From: Prionailurus bengalensis
Taxonomy: Eukaryota > Chordata > Mammalia > Carnivora > Felidae
Direction: 5' to 3'
Assembly: GCF_016509475.1 (NCBI RefSeq)
Contig: NC_057343.1
Span: forward strand, 204,981,501 to 205,045,500
DNA length: 64,000 nt
The notes below the pieces were generated by a model. That model did no database searches, was not told the DNA's origin, and saw nothing but the letters and a program-made list of their open reading frames with translations. The translations under genes were made by a program, and so were the position numbers. Positions within the stretch are counted from its first letter, which is position 1, and every line of letters begins with the position of its first letter. This document shows, one piece after another, positions 11,615 to 22,530 of this stretch.

Positions 11615-11649
<35 letters not shown>
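11615..11649 (+). repeat. Poly-A run of 35
   Basis: A pure A homopolymer, the longest in the window. It is not attached to any CAN-SINE or L1 consensus that I can see. Confidence 0.9.
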
Positions 11650-11653
<4 letters not shown>

Positions 11654-12530
11654 CTGAATGATAACTGAGCCCAGATGGGGAGAAGAAAGGTTAACTCCGA
11701 AACTGGTCTTATTTAAAGGCCACCAGTAAATTTAAGCCACAGAAAAACTTGCCTAAACAGGGAAAATACGGTTTTCTTCCCTACAGTAAAAAAGGGAAAT
11801 GAACATACTCAGTTTGACCCACCAGCAGTCTTTCCCCAAGTTTTAGTGTGGAACATAAGGCCCATGAGCAGGAGTTACAGGCTAAATACTGCAGTGGGGC
11901 AGTGTAGGAAAGAAGCAGCTGTTTCTTATTATTTGCGTGTATTTCTCTTATGGGTAAAAACGTGGGCGGAGTGCCATGATGTACTGCTGTGCAGACCTCC
12001 CAAAATGGCAAGGGCAGAGTCCTGGCTTTCCTCTGCTACCACCAAGCATGTGACCAACAAGAGATCTAGCCAAAGAAACTGCACTAGAAAACAGACCTAT
12101 TGCACAGCCAGGGGTGTGCAGCTCTATAAAAGAAGAAATGAATTGAGGGACAGCTTTTAACAAGCACATGTAAAAATCTGATTGCAAATAATACCAAGAG
12201 GACTTGGACCTTAATATAATCAAACATGAGACATCAGTAAGTCTTTAGAAGCCTATGTTACTTAAATTTTTAAATGACATGAGCTCTGACAAAATGGATG
12301 CTACCAAAACCATCATTTGGCAGAGAGGGCAGAAGAGAGAAATACCCAAACTGCTCTCCCATCCTCCCACAGGTCTCCTACAAAGGTCGCCCTCTGCACA
12401 CACCCACAGGCACAGAGACATAGGGCAGGGAAGGCCTGAGGATGAATCTAGAGGGGAAATGAAGAATATTCTGTGTGTTCCTGCAGGCTCTTTCTCAACA
12501 TGGCTTTGAGAGCGAGCCCTTTTCAAACCT
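11650..12530. other. Unassigned stretch with moderate GC
   Basis: Slightly richer in GC than its neighbours. Overlapping open frames on both strands (11846-12160 plus, 11948-12223 minus, 12245-12550 minus) have no recognisable domain and no compelling splice context. They are most simply chance frames. Confidence 0.4.
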
Positions 12531-12539
12531 AGGTCAGAA

Positions 12540-12935
12540 GTGTCAACCATTCTTCTGCTTGAAACCCTTCAGTGACTTCTCACGACATCAAGAGGAAAGC
12601 TACAATCTTCACAAGCTCTGCCCTCATCTCTACTGGGCCTCTGCTCAAAGGTCCCTTTTCATCATGGCACATCATGATCACCCTATTTAATATTCAGCCC
12701 CCATCCTGGACAATCCGCTCTTCTTCATGATTTATTGTTCTCGAGAACACTCACGAGTAGCCCACTGAATGTTTTAAATTTTTGTTTACTGTCTGTCTTT
12801 TCCTTACTAACATAAAAACTCCAGAAGTGCATTCCCTTTGTTTTGTTTTCAGATGTAATCCCAGAACACCAAAAACAATGCCTGGCGCATGGTAGCCTTT
12901 TAATATTTATTTGTTGAATGAATAAATGAAATAAT
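12540..12935 (+). mobile_element. L2 LINE 3' end, sense
   Basis: The order matches the L2 terminus: 'cccttcagtgacttctcac', 'ctgccctcatctctactgggcctctgctcaaa', 'tttattgttctcgagaacactc', 'caatgcctggcgcatggtag', and finally 'ttaatatttatttgttgaatgaataaatgaa'. This is the best-preserved L2 3' end in the window. Confidence 0.8.
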
Positions 12936-13199
12936 ACATTAATGAACATTTAAGATATTTAATTTTAACATGCTTTTTGATCAAGTATTATTCATTAAAG
13001 GACTATAATCAGTATCTCCTATAAACTGACTTGATAAAATAAGTTCTTTCAAACTTTTATTATGTGATTGATTACATTTAATTTAGGTTAAGGGATAAAA
13101 CCAATTCTCAACACCCTTCACATTATCAAGCAGCATTAAAACTGAACAAATTGCTTTAGACAAGAGAAAATGACATCTCTTTGATTTTAGGAACCAACT

Positions 13200-13345
13200 T
13201 TCCCCCTTTTTAATGTGGAGTTGCAAAGGTCACCATGATTGACCTACTAATTACCAAATCCCACAAACACTCCTCAGTATTTATCTTTCCGGACTTCTCT
13301 GAGTTATCTGACACGCTTAAGCATCTTGTCCTTCAAAACATTACT
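13200..13345 (+). mobile_element. L2 ORF2 fragment, sense
   Basis: 'gttgcaaaggtcaccatgattgacctactaattaccaaatccc' followed by 'ctcagtatttatctttccggacttctctgagttatctgacacg' parallels the L2 stretch just before the reverse-transcriptase motif that begins L-D-L-S-A-A-F-D. It is only about 145 bases long and is frame-broken. Confidence 0.6.
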
Positions 13346-14024
13346 CAGTGATTTGATAATTATGGTATATGAAATAGGTGGGACACTGTTTCTTTAGCCA
13401 AATTATATCTACTTTGTTAAATCTTTTTGTAACTATTAAAGTAGTAAAACCTACAACTTAAAAATAGAATGTAAAGTGTCATTGTCTAACAATATAGGGA
13501 GTACCTGCTCGTTGTAGAAAATATATCAGAAAAATAAAGAAGATTCAAATCCCGCCACTAGAAATAAGCAATTTAAAAGCTTGATGTATATTATATTTAT
13601 AAAACAACTTTCACTTTAAAATGTTATATTCATTATTTTAAGATATACACATAAACATCTATATTGTATTTTAATATAATGTATCAAATATTTAAACTAT
13701 GCATCATTGTTATGTATTTGTATTATTTCTATTTCCTCTAGTATATCTAATTAAGTTTCTTGAATATATGTTTTTGTATAATTAACCCACTAAGTCTTCA
13801 AGAATAACTCTTGGAAAGTGAATCACTGGGTTACAACATCTGTAAAAAGGAAGAATATTGACTGACTTTTCAATATGTATTGTTCTTTTGCTTATGTTGT
13901 TATTTATTTATTGCTTTCGTTTTTGAATGTCGTTTTGGCTAGAATCTCCAGAACAACAACTTAGTGAGCAGATATCTTGCTTTATTCCTGACTTTGTGAG
14001 AAATCCCTCTTGATGCTATTTCTT
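13345..14024. other. Unassigned AT-rich stretch
   Basis: Very AT-rich (TATATTTATAAAAC-like content). I see no gene or repeat consensus. Confidence 0.45.
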
Positions 14025-14213
14025 TATACATGTTTGTTCATTTTCGAGAGAGAGCGCGTGAGTAGGGGCGGGGCAGAGAGAGGGAGACAGGATGTGAAAT
14101 GGGCTCTGCGTTGACAGCAGCAAGCGCCATACGGGGCTCAAACTCACAAACTGTGAGATCGTGACTTGAGCTGAAGTCAGATGCTTAACCCAGCTGAGCG
14201 ACCCAGGCACCCA
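14025..14213 (-). mobile_element. CAN-SINE, antisense
   Basis: Read in reverse from 14213 it begins TGGGTGCCTGGGTCGCTCAG. It carries an internal change around the tRNA-like region and lacks much of the CT tail (GAGAGAGAGCGCGTGAG at 14046-14062). No clean target-site duplication is visible, so it is probably older. Confidence 0.85.
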
Positions 14214-14297
14214 ATACTAATTTTAAATAGCTTTCTCAAACTTAGGAACTGATAGTAAATGTACTGAACACATAACTATTAAAGTGAATATTTTTCT

Positions 14298-14510
14298 TTT
14301 TTTAATTTATTTTAATGTTTATTTTTGAGAGGCAGAGACAGAGTGGGAGTGGGGGAGGGGCAGAGAGAGACATACACACAAAATCCGAATCAGGCTCCAG
14401 GCTCTGAACTGTCAGCACAGAGCCTGACACGTGGCTTGAACTAATGAACCATGACATCATGACCTGAGCCGAAGTTGGACACTTAACCAACTGAGCCACG
14501 CAGGTGCTCC
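14298..14510 (-). mobile_element. CAN-SINE, antisense
   Basis: Complete antisense copy only 85 bp from the previous one in the same orientation. Flanks AAAGTGAATATTTTTCT (14281-14297) and AAAGTGAGTCTTTTTCT (14512-14528) differ at two positions. Confidence 0.95.
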
Positions 14511-14529
14511 AAAAGTGAGTCTTTTTCTA

Positions 14530-15282
14530 AACAGAAATTGCAAACTGTTGACCTCTTTGATGAATATAACATACCATTTGGATCTACTTGCCATAAATAT
14601 TTTCACATTTGAAATGAATTTAAATTTTCATGTCTTGGAAAATCAAAAGACCAAGCCACACTCAGTCTGCATCCTTGGGGGACAAAAATAACTCGAACTG
14701 TATAGCTACTTACTCTTTAGATAGAACACAAACATTCTAGCTGATGCTGGTCCTCACAATTCATATACTATATGCATATATACTTGCACTCAAATCATTT
14801 CACTCATACATATTTCCTGCCTGATATATATAGGCATTGGATTTTTGGTCCCCATTCCAAAATGTACATTATAAAGACTCCACAGAAATCTATTATTTCA
14901 AGGGACCATACTTTCTTTAACCAATGATCTATTTCTCAACATTTTTCCATCATTTCAATTTTAAATGTATTCTTATGTGTAACACTGACTATTTGCTTAG
15001 AAGAAAAATTTTAGTTGTAGATTTATTGGCATGTCTATTATGAAAGCTTTAGGTAAGTCTTGCCTACACATAAATTTATGGGTAAAGGACCTTGGTTGGT
15101 CTGGCTTAAGAAAGATGCCCATCCATCACTGTTCCAGTTAACTGTACATAATTCAAACACTGCTGGAAGAAAACTCTGAGGGGAGTTTGAGAATAGGAAT
15201 GAAGGCAACCAAAACAGTTTCTCCCATATGAGATCGACCAGGTTTCTGCAGTATCAAATGCCATTTGAATTTCTCCTTTTTA
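14530..15282. other. Unassigned AT-rich stretch
   Basis: No gene, RNA or repeat consensus recognised. It contains scattered TATATA words near 14770-14830. Confidence 0.4.
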
Positions 15283-15295
15283 GAACTGCCAGTTT

Positions 15296-15478
15296 GGGGG
15301 TGGCTGGGTGGCTCAGACTCTTGATTCTGGCTCAGATTATGATCTCCCAGTTCCTGAGTTTGAACCCACATCTGTCAGTGCAGAGCCTGCTTGCAATTCT
15401 CTCTCTCCCCCTCCTTCCCTCGCTCTCTCTGTCTCTCTCTCTCTCCCTCCCTCTCTCAAAAATAAACATTAAAAGAAA
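15296..15478 (+). mobile_element. CAN-SINE, sense, with an internal deletion
   Basis: The head GGTGGCTGGGTGGCTCAG runs straight into ACTCTTGATTCTGGCTCAG. The usual 15-20 bases between the A-box region and the 'gacttt' block are missing. The tail has (TC)n and AAAAATAAACATTAAAA. Flanks GAACTGCCAGTTT (15283-15295) and GAATTGCTGGCTT (15479-15491) match at 10 of 13. Loss of the interbox segment would impair its pol III promoter. Confidence 0.85.
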
Positions 15479-16180
15479 GAATTGCTGGCTTGTGTAATTC
15501 TTTGCCCACTTTACAAATGGTGTGTTCATCTATTTCTTATAAACTCGAAAGTGCCATTTATTTATTAAATACATTATCTCCTTTCCACAAATATTACAAA
15601 TTCTGCACTGGCTGTCACATACATTTTCACTTGTTTACAGTAATCACTGCTGCTCCCCTTCCCCCTCCTCTGCAGGGTTCCTGTGAGGATTAAATAAATT
15701 TTTACACGTAGAGAACAATACTTGCAGCAAAGAAATACTTGGAATAAACAATAGCCACTACCTTTTGTTTTCATGCTAAAAAGGGCCTTCGACCTCCAAC
15801 ATTTTTAAAATTTTCATTTAGATTATCTTCTCATCATTTAATTTTTTTCATATTTTCTATTCATTTCTTCAACTCATGTCTAATTATTCTGGCATATAGT
15901 ACGAGGGAGAGATTTCATATCACTCTGTGTGGTTATCAAAGGTCCCAGCACTATTTACAGGATAATTATTCCTGCTCCACTGATCTGGAATACCGTCAAT
16001 TTAACATTATAATTTACTAAATATATCTGAGTCTGTCTAGGGACAATTTATTAGATTATTTTTTGATAAAGGTTACCCTATTATAAAACAACAGATAGAA
16101 GTATTTGCCTAAGTATTCTTTGTCATCTCATACACCAAGTTTTCCCTCATTTTTCTTCTAATTCTCTGCTGACTATTCTA

Positions 16181-16375
16181 AGTTTACTTATTTGAGAGAG
16201 AGAGAGAGTGAGTGAGGGAGGGGCAGAGAGAGATGGAGAGAGAGAGAATCCCAAGCAGGCTCTGAGCTGTCAGTGCAGAGCCCAAGGTGGGGCTCAGTCC
16301 CATGAACTGCGAGATTGTAGCCTGAGCCAAAACCAAGAGTTAGACGCTTAACTGACTGAGCCACCCAAGCACCCC
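16181..16375 (-). mobile_element. CAN-SINE, antisense
   Basis: The reverse strand starts GGGGTGCTTGGGTGGCTCAG. It contains the 'actcttggtt' variant of the second block, a sub-type shared with several copies here. Flanks TCTCTGCTGACTATTCT (16163-16179) and TCTCTGTTGACTATTCT (16376-16392) differ at one position. Confidence 0.95.
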
Positions 16376-17175
16376 TCTCTGTTGACTATTCTTAATTTTT
16401 TTTTCCACACTATCATCACTTTATCAAGTTACCTTTCTCCTGCCCCCAAATATACCTAAGATATTTTATTACATAAAACCTATTCTGAATAGTTTATGTC
16501 CTTATGATATTGTGTTTTCATCCAAAAACACATTTTACTTACTGAAATTTTCTTTTTCTATGTTTACGACTACAATTTCCTCTAGGGGAAAAACAGTCTC
16601 TCCTTTTTTCCATCCTCCTAATCTTACCTGAGTGCTTCCCGTTTGCACATTCTAACCCAAACCCCTAGGAAGAAGAGGTTCTGGGATTTGTAGTTGCCAA
16701 CTTCTCTTTGGAAAATGCAAAGGGAATCTCAGAAGGAAGCCAGGGTAGTAACAAAATTTAGCACATAAGCCATCCCTCTGTGAATCTTTTTTTTTTTAAT
16801 TTTTATTTAATTTATTTTTTTTAATTTACATCAAAGTTAGTTAGCTTATAGAGCAACAATGCTTTCAGGAGTAGATTCCCTAGTGCCCCTTACCCATTTA
16901 GCCCATCCCCCCTTCCACAAGCCCTCCAGTAACCCTCTGTGTGTTCTCCATATTTAAGAGTCTTTTATGTTTTGTCCTCCTCCCTGTTTTTATATTACTT
17001 TTGCTTCCCTTCCATTCTCTTCATCTATTTTGTATCTTAAAGTCCTCATGTAAGTGAAGTCATATGGTATTTGTCTTTCTCTGACTAATTTTGCTTACCA
17101 TAATACCCTCTAATTCCATCCATGTAGTTGCAAATGGCAAGATTTCATTCTTTTTGATTGACAACTAATACTCCA

Positions 17176-17197
17176 CTGTGTGTGTGTGTATACATAT

Positions 17198-17234
<37 letters not shown>
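17176..17234. repeat. (TG)n/(CA)n microsatellite inside L1 ORF2
   Basis: A (TG)n, then TATACATATACATA, then a (CA)n run of about 30 bases. On the L1 strand it falls between the residues DEWIKKM and the VEY block of the ORF2 C-terminus, replacing the usual short W-Y-I-Y-T-M linker. The reading frame happens to stay open across it. Confidence 0.95.
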
Positions 17235-17238
<4 letters not shown>

Positions 17239-19811
17239 TCTTCTTTATCCATTCATCCATCGATGGACATTTGGGCTCTTTCCATACTTTGGCTATTGTT
17301 GATAGTGTTGCTATAAACATTGGGGTGCATGTACCCCTTTGAAACAGCACACCTGTGTCCCTTGGATAAATACCTCCTAGCACAATTGCTGGGTCATAGG
17401 GTAGTTCTATTTTTAATTTTCTGAGAAACCTCCAGACTGTTTTCCAGAGTGGCTACACCAGTTTGCATTCCCACCCACAGTACAGAAGGGATCCTCTTTC
17501 TCTGTATCCTCACCGACATCTGTTGTTGCCTGAGTTGTTAATGTTAGCCATTCTGAAAGGTGTGAGGTGGTATTTCATTGTGGTTTTGATTTGTATTTCC
17601 CTGATGATGAGTGATGTTGAACATTTTTTCATGTATCGGCTGGCCATCTGTATGTCTTCTTTGGAGAAGTGTCTATTCATGTCTTTTGCCCATTTCTTCA
17701 CTGGATTATTTACTTTTTGGGTATTGAGTTTGATAAGTTCTTTATAGATTTTGAATACTCAACCTTTATCTGACATGTTGTTTGCAAATATCTTCTCCCA
17801 TTCCATTGGTTACCTTTTAGTTTTGCTGATTGTTTCCTTCGCTGTGCAGAAGCTTTTTATTTTGATGAGGTCCCAATAGTTCATTTTTGCTTTTGTTTCC
17901 CTTGCCTCTGGAGACGTTTTGAGTAAGAAGTTGCTGTGGCAAAGGTCAAAGAGGTTTTGGCTTGCTTTCTCCTCGAGGATTTTAATGACTTCCTGTTTTA
18001 TATTTGGGTCTTTCATCCATTTTAATTTTACTTTTGTGTATGGTATAAGAAAGTGGTCCAGGTTCATTTTTCTGCATGTCACTGTCCAGTTTTCCCAGCA
18101 CCACTTGCTGAGGAGACTGTCTTTATTCCATTGGATATTCTTTCCTGTTTTGTCAAAGATTAGTTGGCCATACATTTGTGGGTCCATTTCTGGGTTCTCT
18201 ATTCTGTTCCATTGATCTGAGTGTCTGTTTTTATGCCAGTACCATACTGTCTTGATGATTACAGCTTTGTAATACATCTTGAAGTCCGGGAGTGTGATGC
18301 CTCCAGCATCAGTTTTCTTTTTCAAGACTGCTTTGGCTATTCGGGGTCTTTTCTGGTTCCATGCAAATTTTAGGATTGTCTGTTCTAGCTCTGTGAAGAA
18401 TGCTGTTATTATTTTGATAGGTATTGCATTGAATATGTAGTATTTGGGTAGTATTGACATTTTAACAATATTCTTCCTATCCTGGAGCATGGAATATTTT
18501 TCAATTTTTGTGTGTCTTCTTCAATTTCTTTCTTAGGCTTTCTGTAGTTTTCAGTGTGTAGATTTTTCACCTCTTTGGTGAGATTTATTCCTAGGTATTT
18601 TATGGGTTTTGGTGCAATTGTAAAAGGGATTGATTCCTTGATTTCTCTTTCTGTTACTTCATTGCTGGTGTATAGGAATACAACCGATTTCTGTGCATTG
18701 ATTTTATATCCTGCCACTTTGCTGAATTCATAGATCAGTTCTAGCAGTTTCTGGATGGAATCTTTTGGATTTTCCATCTAAGTATCAAATCATCGGTGAA
18801 GAATCAACGTTTCACCTCCTCCTGGACAATTTGGATGCCTTTCCTTTGTGTTGTCTGATTGCTGAGGCTAAGACTTCCAATACTAAGTTGAATAACAGTG
18901 GCGAGAGTGGACATCCCTGTCTTGTCCCTGACCTTAGGGGGAAAGCTCTCAGTTTTTCCCCATTGAGGATGATATTAGCATTGGGTCTTTCAAATATGGC
19001 TTTTATGATATCAAGGTATGATCCTTCTATCCCTACTTTCTTGAGGGTTTTTATCAAGAAAGGATGCTGTGTTTTGTCAAATGCTTTCTCTGCATCTATT
19101 GAGAGGATCATGTTCTTGCCCTTTCTTTTATTGATGTGATGGATCACATTCATTGTTTTGTGGATATTGAACAAGCCCTGCATCCCAGGTATAAATCCCA
19201 CTTGGTCATGGTGAATAATTTTTTTAATGTATTGTTGGATCCAGCTGGCGAATATCTTGTTGAGGATTTTTGCATTCATATTCATCAGGGAAACTGGTCT
19301 ATAGTTCTCCTTTTTAGAGGGGTCTCTGTCTGGTTTTGGAATCAAGGTAATGCTGGCTTCATAGAAAGAGTTTGGAAGTTTTCCTTCCATTTCTATTTTT
19401 TGGAACAGTTTCAAGAGAATAGGTGTTAACTTCCTTAAATGTTTGGTAGAATTCCCCTGGTAAGCCATCTGGCCCTGGACTCTTGTTTTTTGGCAGTTTT
19501 GATTACTAATTCGATTTCCTTACTGGTTATGGGTCTGTTCAAATTTTCTATTTCTTCCTGTTTCAGTTTTGGTAGTTTATATGTGTCTAGGAATTTGTCC
19601 ATTTCTTCCAGATTGCCCATTTTATTGGCCTATACTTGCTCATAATATTCTCTTATTATTGTTCTTATTTCTGTTGTGTTGGTTGTGATCTGTCCTCTTT
19701 CACTCTTGACTTTACTTATCTGGGTCCTTTCCTTTTTCTTTTTGATCAAACTTGCTAGTGGTTTATCAATTTTGTTAATTCTTTCAAAGAACCAGCTTCT
19801 GGTTTCACTGA

Positions 19812-19872
19812 TCTTTTCTACTGGGTTTTTGTTTGTTTGTTTGTTTTTGGTTTTTTGTTTGTTCGTTTGTTT
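19812..19872. repeat. (GTTT)n microsatellite inside L1 ORF2
   Basis: Repeated GTTT units with one GTTC and two GGTTTTTT interruptions. On the L1 strand it encodes K-Q-T-N-K repeats. The two minus-strand open frames 19805-20428 and 19630-19881 overlap exactly here, so the expansion coincides with a frame change. Confidence 0.9.
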
Positions 19873-20507
19873 CAGAAGCATTGATTTCTGCTCTAATATT
19901 TATTATTTCCTGTCTTCTGCTGGTTTGGGGTTTTATATGCTGTTCTTTTTCCAGCTCCTTAAGGTGTAAGGTTAGGTTGTGTATCTGAGACCTTCCTTCC
20001 TTCTTTAGGAAGGCCTGGATTGCTATATACTTTCCTCTTATGACCGCCTGTGCTGCGTTCCAGAGGTCTTGGGCTGTAGTGTTGTCATTTTCATTGGCTT
20101 CCAGGTACTTTTTAATTTCCTCTTTAACTTCTTGGTTAGCCCATTCAATCTTTAGTAGGATGTTCTTTAGTCTCCAAGTATTTACTATCTTTCCAAATTT
20201 TTTCTTGTGGTTGATTTCGAGTTTCATAGCATTGTGGTCTGAAAATATGCACGGTATGACCTCGATCTTTCTGTACTTGTTGAGGGCTGACTTGTGTCCC
20301 AGTATGTGATCTATTCTGGAGACTGTTCCGTGTGCACTGGAGAAGAATGTGTATTCTGCTGCTTCCTTTGTTATTCTTGATTTAGAAACTAAGTCAATTT
20401 TTTTCCCCTGAGCGTGAAGTCTGTTCACTGTTGTTTTGATATAGAGATGATTACATTAGAGAAGCCTCATTCTAGTCTTCACTTTGCTCAGATACTTTTA
20501 AAAAGTC

Positions 20508-20712
20508 GGGGAGGTGCCTGAGTGGCTCAGTTGATGAAGCATCCAACTTCAGCTCAGGTCACAATCTCTCAGTTTGTGAGTAAGTGCCCCATATTGGGCT
20601 CTCTGCGGTCAGCACGGAGCCCACTACAGATCCTCTGTCTCCCTCTCTTTCTCTGCCCCTCCCCTGTTCTCTCTCTCTCTCTCTCTCTCAAAAATAGACA
20701 TTAAAAAAATAG
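20508..20712 (+). mobile_element. CAN-SINE, sense
   Basis: The head is GGGGAGGTGCCTGAGTGGCTCAG, the B-box region is diverged (TGTGAGTAAGTGCCCC), and the tail is (CT)n followed by AAAAATAGACATTAAAAAAAT. It lies about 60 bp beyond the 5' break of the L1. Confidence 0.9.
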
Positions 20713-21290
20713 GGAATTAATGTTGAATTCACCAAATATCTCCCTTCTTAAAATTCTCTCCTCCTTTGGTTACTCTGACCTGATTCGCTATTTTTTATTT
20801 CTTAATCCATTCTTTCTCACTTATTTGCTTGATTTTTATTCTCCATTTTCCTTCACATAATTATTAGTGTTACCATTTGCTAATCAGTTTCTGTATCTAA
20901 ACATATTCTCAACTCACTACTGAACTCTGCATGAGAAAACACAGGAACTTCAAAGTGTGTCACAAAATGAAGCTTTCATTTTTCTCTAGAATCTACTTAT
21001 TCTTATGTTTCCGGAATCTGCTAACACCAAGAATTCACCTTTTCTGTAGCTCCATTAAGGACAAAACCACATACCCAATGGCTGGAAATGTCAGCATAAT
21101 CTTCCTCCTCCTCTGTATCCAATAAATCAAATTTCACTTAGAAATGTGGTCTGAATATGCCTTTCGTAACATCTTTGGGTTCAAAATCTCATTGTCTCTG
21201 CTTCAGGTTGTATTGCAGTCATGTCTTAAGAGCTCTCTCTCTTTATCTTCTCTGCACATCACTCTCACCTACTCAACGTGTATCTCATAC
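20712..21290. other. Unassigned stretch
   Basis: Pyrimidine-leaning AT-rich DNA. No consensus was recognised before the L2 piece that follows. Confidence 0.4.
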
Positions 21291-21800
21291 CAGAGTTATC
21301 GTTCCCACCTGCAAAACTGATCCTGTCTTTTCCTTATCCAAAAGCTTTCTTGGCTTGCTATCAGTATCAGGATAAAATGCAAGCTTATCCACTACCTATA
21401 AAAGGCCCTGAAGAATTTGAATCTTACCTTAGTTGACAATAGCTCTCCTTGGTCTCAGTCTACAGCCACTGCCCCACACTCATGCACATTCCATTTCACA
21501 TTTCAGTAATGTGCCTCTCTTTCTTTTTGCTTGTATGGAAACCCCCCATTGCTCCTTCAAGACTCTGTTCAGAAATCAACTCCTCTCTGAAGTCTTTATG
21601 AGCCTCTGGGGTATAGTCTTTCCAAAATTCCTTTTCCTAATTACTTGATTTTATTACAATCACTGGTTTACATGTTTCACTTCTTCATTAGACCATGAGT
21701 TCCAAGAGGCTGAGGCCATGTCTGATGCTTTTCTGTATCTCTGGGACATGGCAAATTTTAAGTTCTTGGTAAGTATCCAATGGCTGAATATGCCTGATGC
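21290..21800 (+). mobile_element. L2 LINE 3' region, sense
   Basis: 'tccaaaagctttcttggcttgctatcagtatcaggataaaatgcaagc', 'ggccctgaagaatttgaatcttacc', 'actcctctctgaagtctttatgag' and 'ttagaccatgagttccaagaggctgaggccatgtctgatgc' follow the L2 3' UTR in order. It ends near 'agtatccaatggctgaatat'. Confidence 0.75.
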
Positions 21801-21853
21801 TTGGGTCTTAAAAGATTTGTGACCTATTTCAAACATTAACTTTGGCCAATAAT

Positions 21854-22072
21854 GGGGCACCTGGGTGGCTCAGTCAGTTAAGTGTCCGACTTCAGCTCAG
21901 GTCGTGATCTCACAGTTTGGGGGTTCAGGCCCCGCATCAGGTTCTGTGCTGACAGCTGGGAGCTTGGAGCTGGCTTTGGATTCTGTGTCTCCCTGTCTCC
22001 CTGCTCCTACCCCATTCATGCTCCGTCTTTGTCTCTCAAAAATAAATAAACATTAAAAAAATTAATAATAAA
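21854..22072 (+). mobile_element. CAN-SINE, sense
   Basis: Starts GGGGCACCTGGGTGGCTCAG and ends AAAAATAAATAAACATTAAAAAAATTAATAATAA. Flanks TTTGGCCAATAA (21841-21852) and TTTATCCAATAA (22073-22084) match at 10 of 12. Confidence 0.95.
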
Positions 22073-22335
22073 TTTATCCAATAACGTGGATAGAAGGATA
22101 ATTGTTGAAGATTCAGAAAGACTGAAGTTTTCAGACCAAGGACTATCACTTAAGGCCAGAGGACTTTTGCTAAGTCACAGAATAACGAGAATTATTTAGT
22201 CAATTCCATCCCTAACTGCCCTGAACCTTACAGTTTTTATTTATATAACATAGTAACATTCTTCACATGTATTAGAATTGTTCTGACAATAAAATGAGGC
22301 TGTGTGTAAGAAATCCTCTTTAACTTGGCAAAGCC

Positions 22336-22530
22336 ACAGCACCTGGGTGGCTCAGTCAGTTAAGCATCTGACTCTTGATTTCTGCTCAGGTCGTGATCTC
22401 ATGGTAGTGAGATCAAGCCCCACATTGGGGTCTGTACTGACGGCGCTGAAGGAGCCTGCTTGGGGATTCTTTCTCTCCCTCTCCTCTGCTCCTTCCCCAT
22501 GCTCTCTCTCTCTCTCAAAAAAAAAAAAAA
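22336..22530 (+). mobile_element. CAN-SINE, sense
   Basis: Head CAGCACCTGGGTGGCTCAG, 'actcttgatttc' variant, short (CT)n and a pure A14 tail. Flanks TTGGCAAAGCC (22325-22335) and TTGGAAGGGCT (22531-22541) are imperfect. Confidence 0.9.

Larger units (their letters stand above)
17040..20440 (-). pseudogene. L1 ORF2 pseudogene (endonuclease C-terminus, reverse transcriptase, Cys-rich end)
   Basis: ORF2p nicks target DNA and copies L1 RNA. Reading from 20428 downward, the C-terminal endonuclease block is present (EYTFFSSAHGTVSRIDHILG and SDHNAMKLEI, the latter holding the catalytic SDH). The linker follows, then reverse transcriptase motif A (LSIDAEKAFDK) and motif B (QGCPLSPLLFN) in 18812-19468. 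The catalytic F/Y-x-D-D block is at about 18786-18803, where it reads FTDD just after an in-frame stop. The thumb and connection follow in 18409-18777 and 17810-18490, and the C-terminus (GTCTPMFIATLSTIAKVWKEP) in 17165-17383. The readable blocks alternate between two minus frames, so at least four frame changes and several stops exist. It cannot make a functional protein. Confidence 0.95.
16788..20445 (-). mobile_element. 5'-truncated L1 LINE, antisense
   Basis: A 3.7 kb L1 read on the minus strand. The poly-A end is the T-rich run near 16790-16830, then about 230 bp of 3' UTR, then ORF2 running up toward 20440. Only the C-terminal part of the endonuclease domain is present. ORF1, the 5' UTR and the N-terminal endonuclease are missing, a typical 5' truncation. 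I found no convincing target-site duplication. It is clearly younger than the L1M pieces elsewhere, since long protein blocks are still readable, but it is inactive. Confidence 0.95.

Noticed and set aside
12255..12550. Overlapping frames on both strands (84 and 101 codons) with Pro/Ser-rich sequence
   Set aside because: No domain, no splice context, and opposite-strand overlap. Most likely chance in a slightly GC-richer patch.
17463..17747. 94-codon plus-strand open frame (and a similar 112-codon one at 56473-56811)
   Set aside because: Both are the antisense reading of the L1 ORF2 C-terminal region. The similarity between the two comes from their shared L1 origin and is not a gene family.
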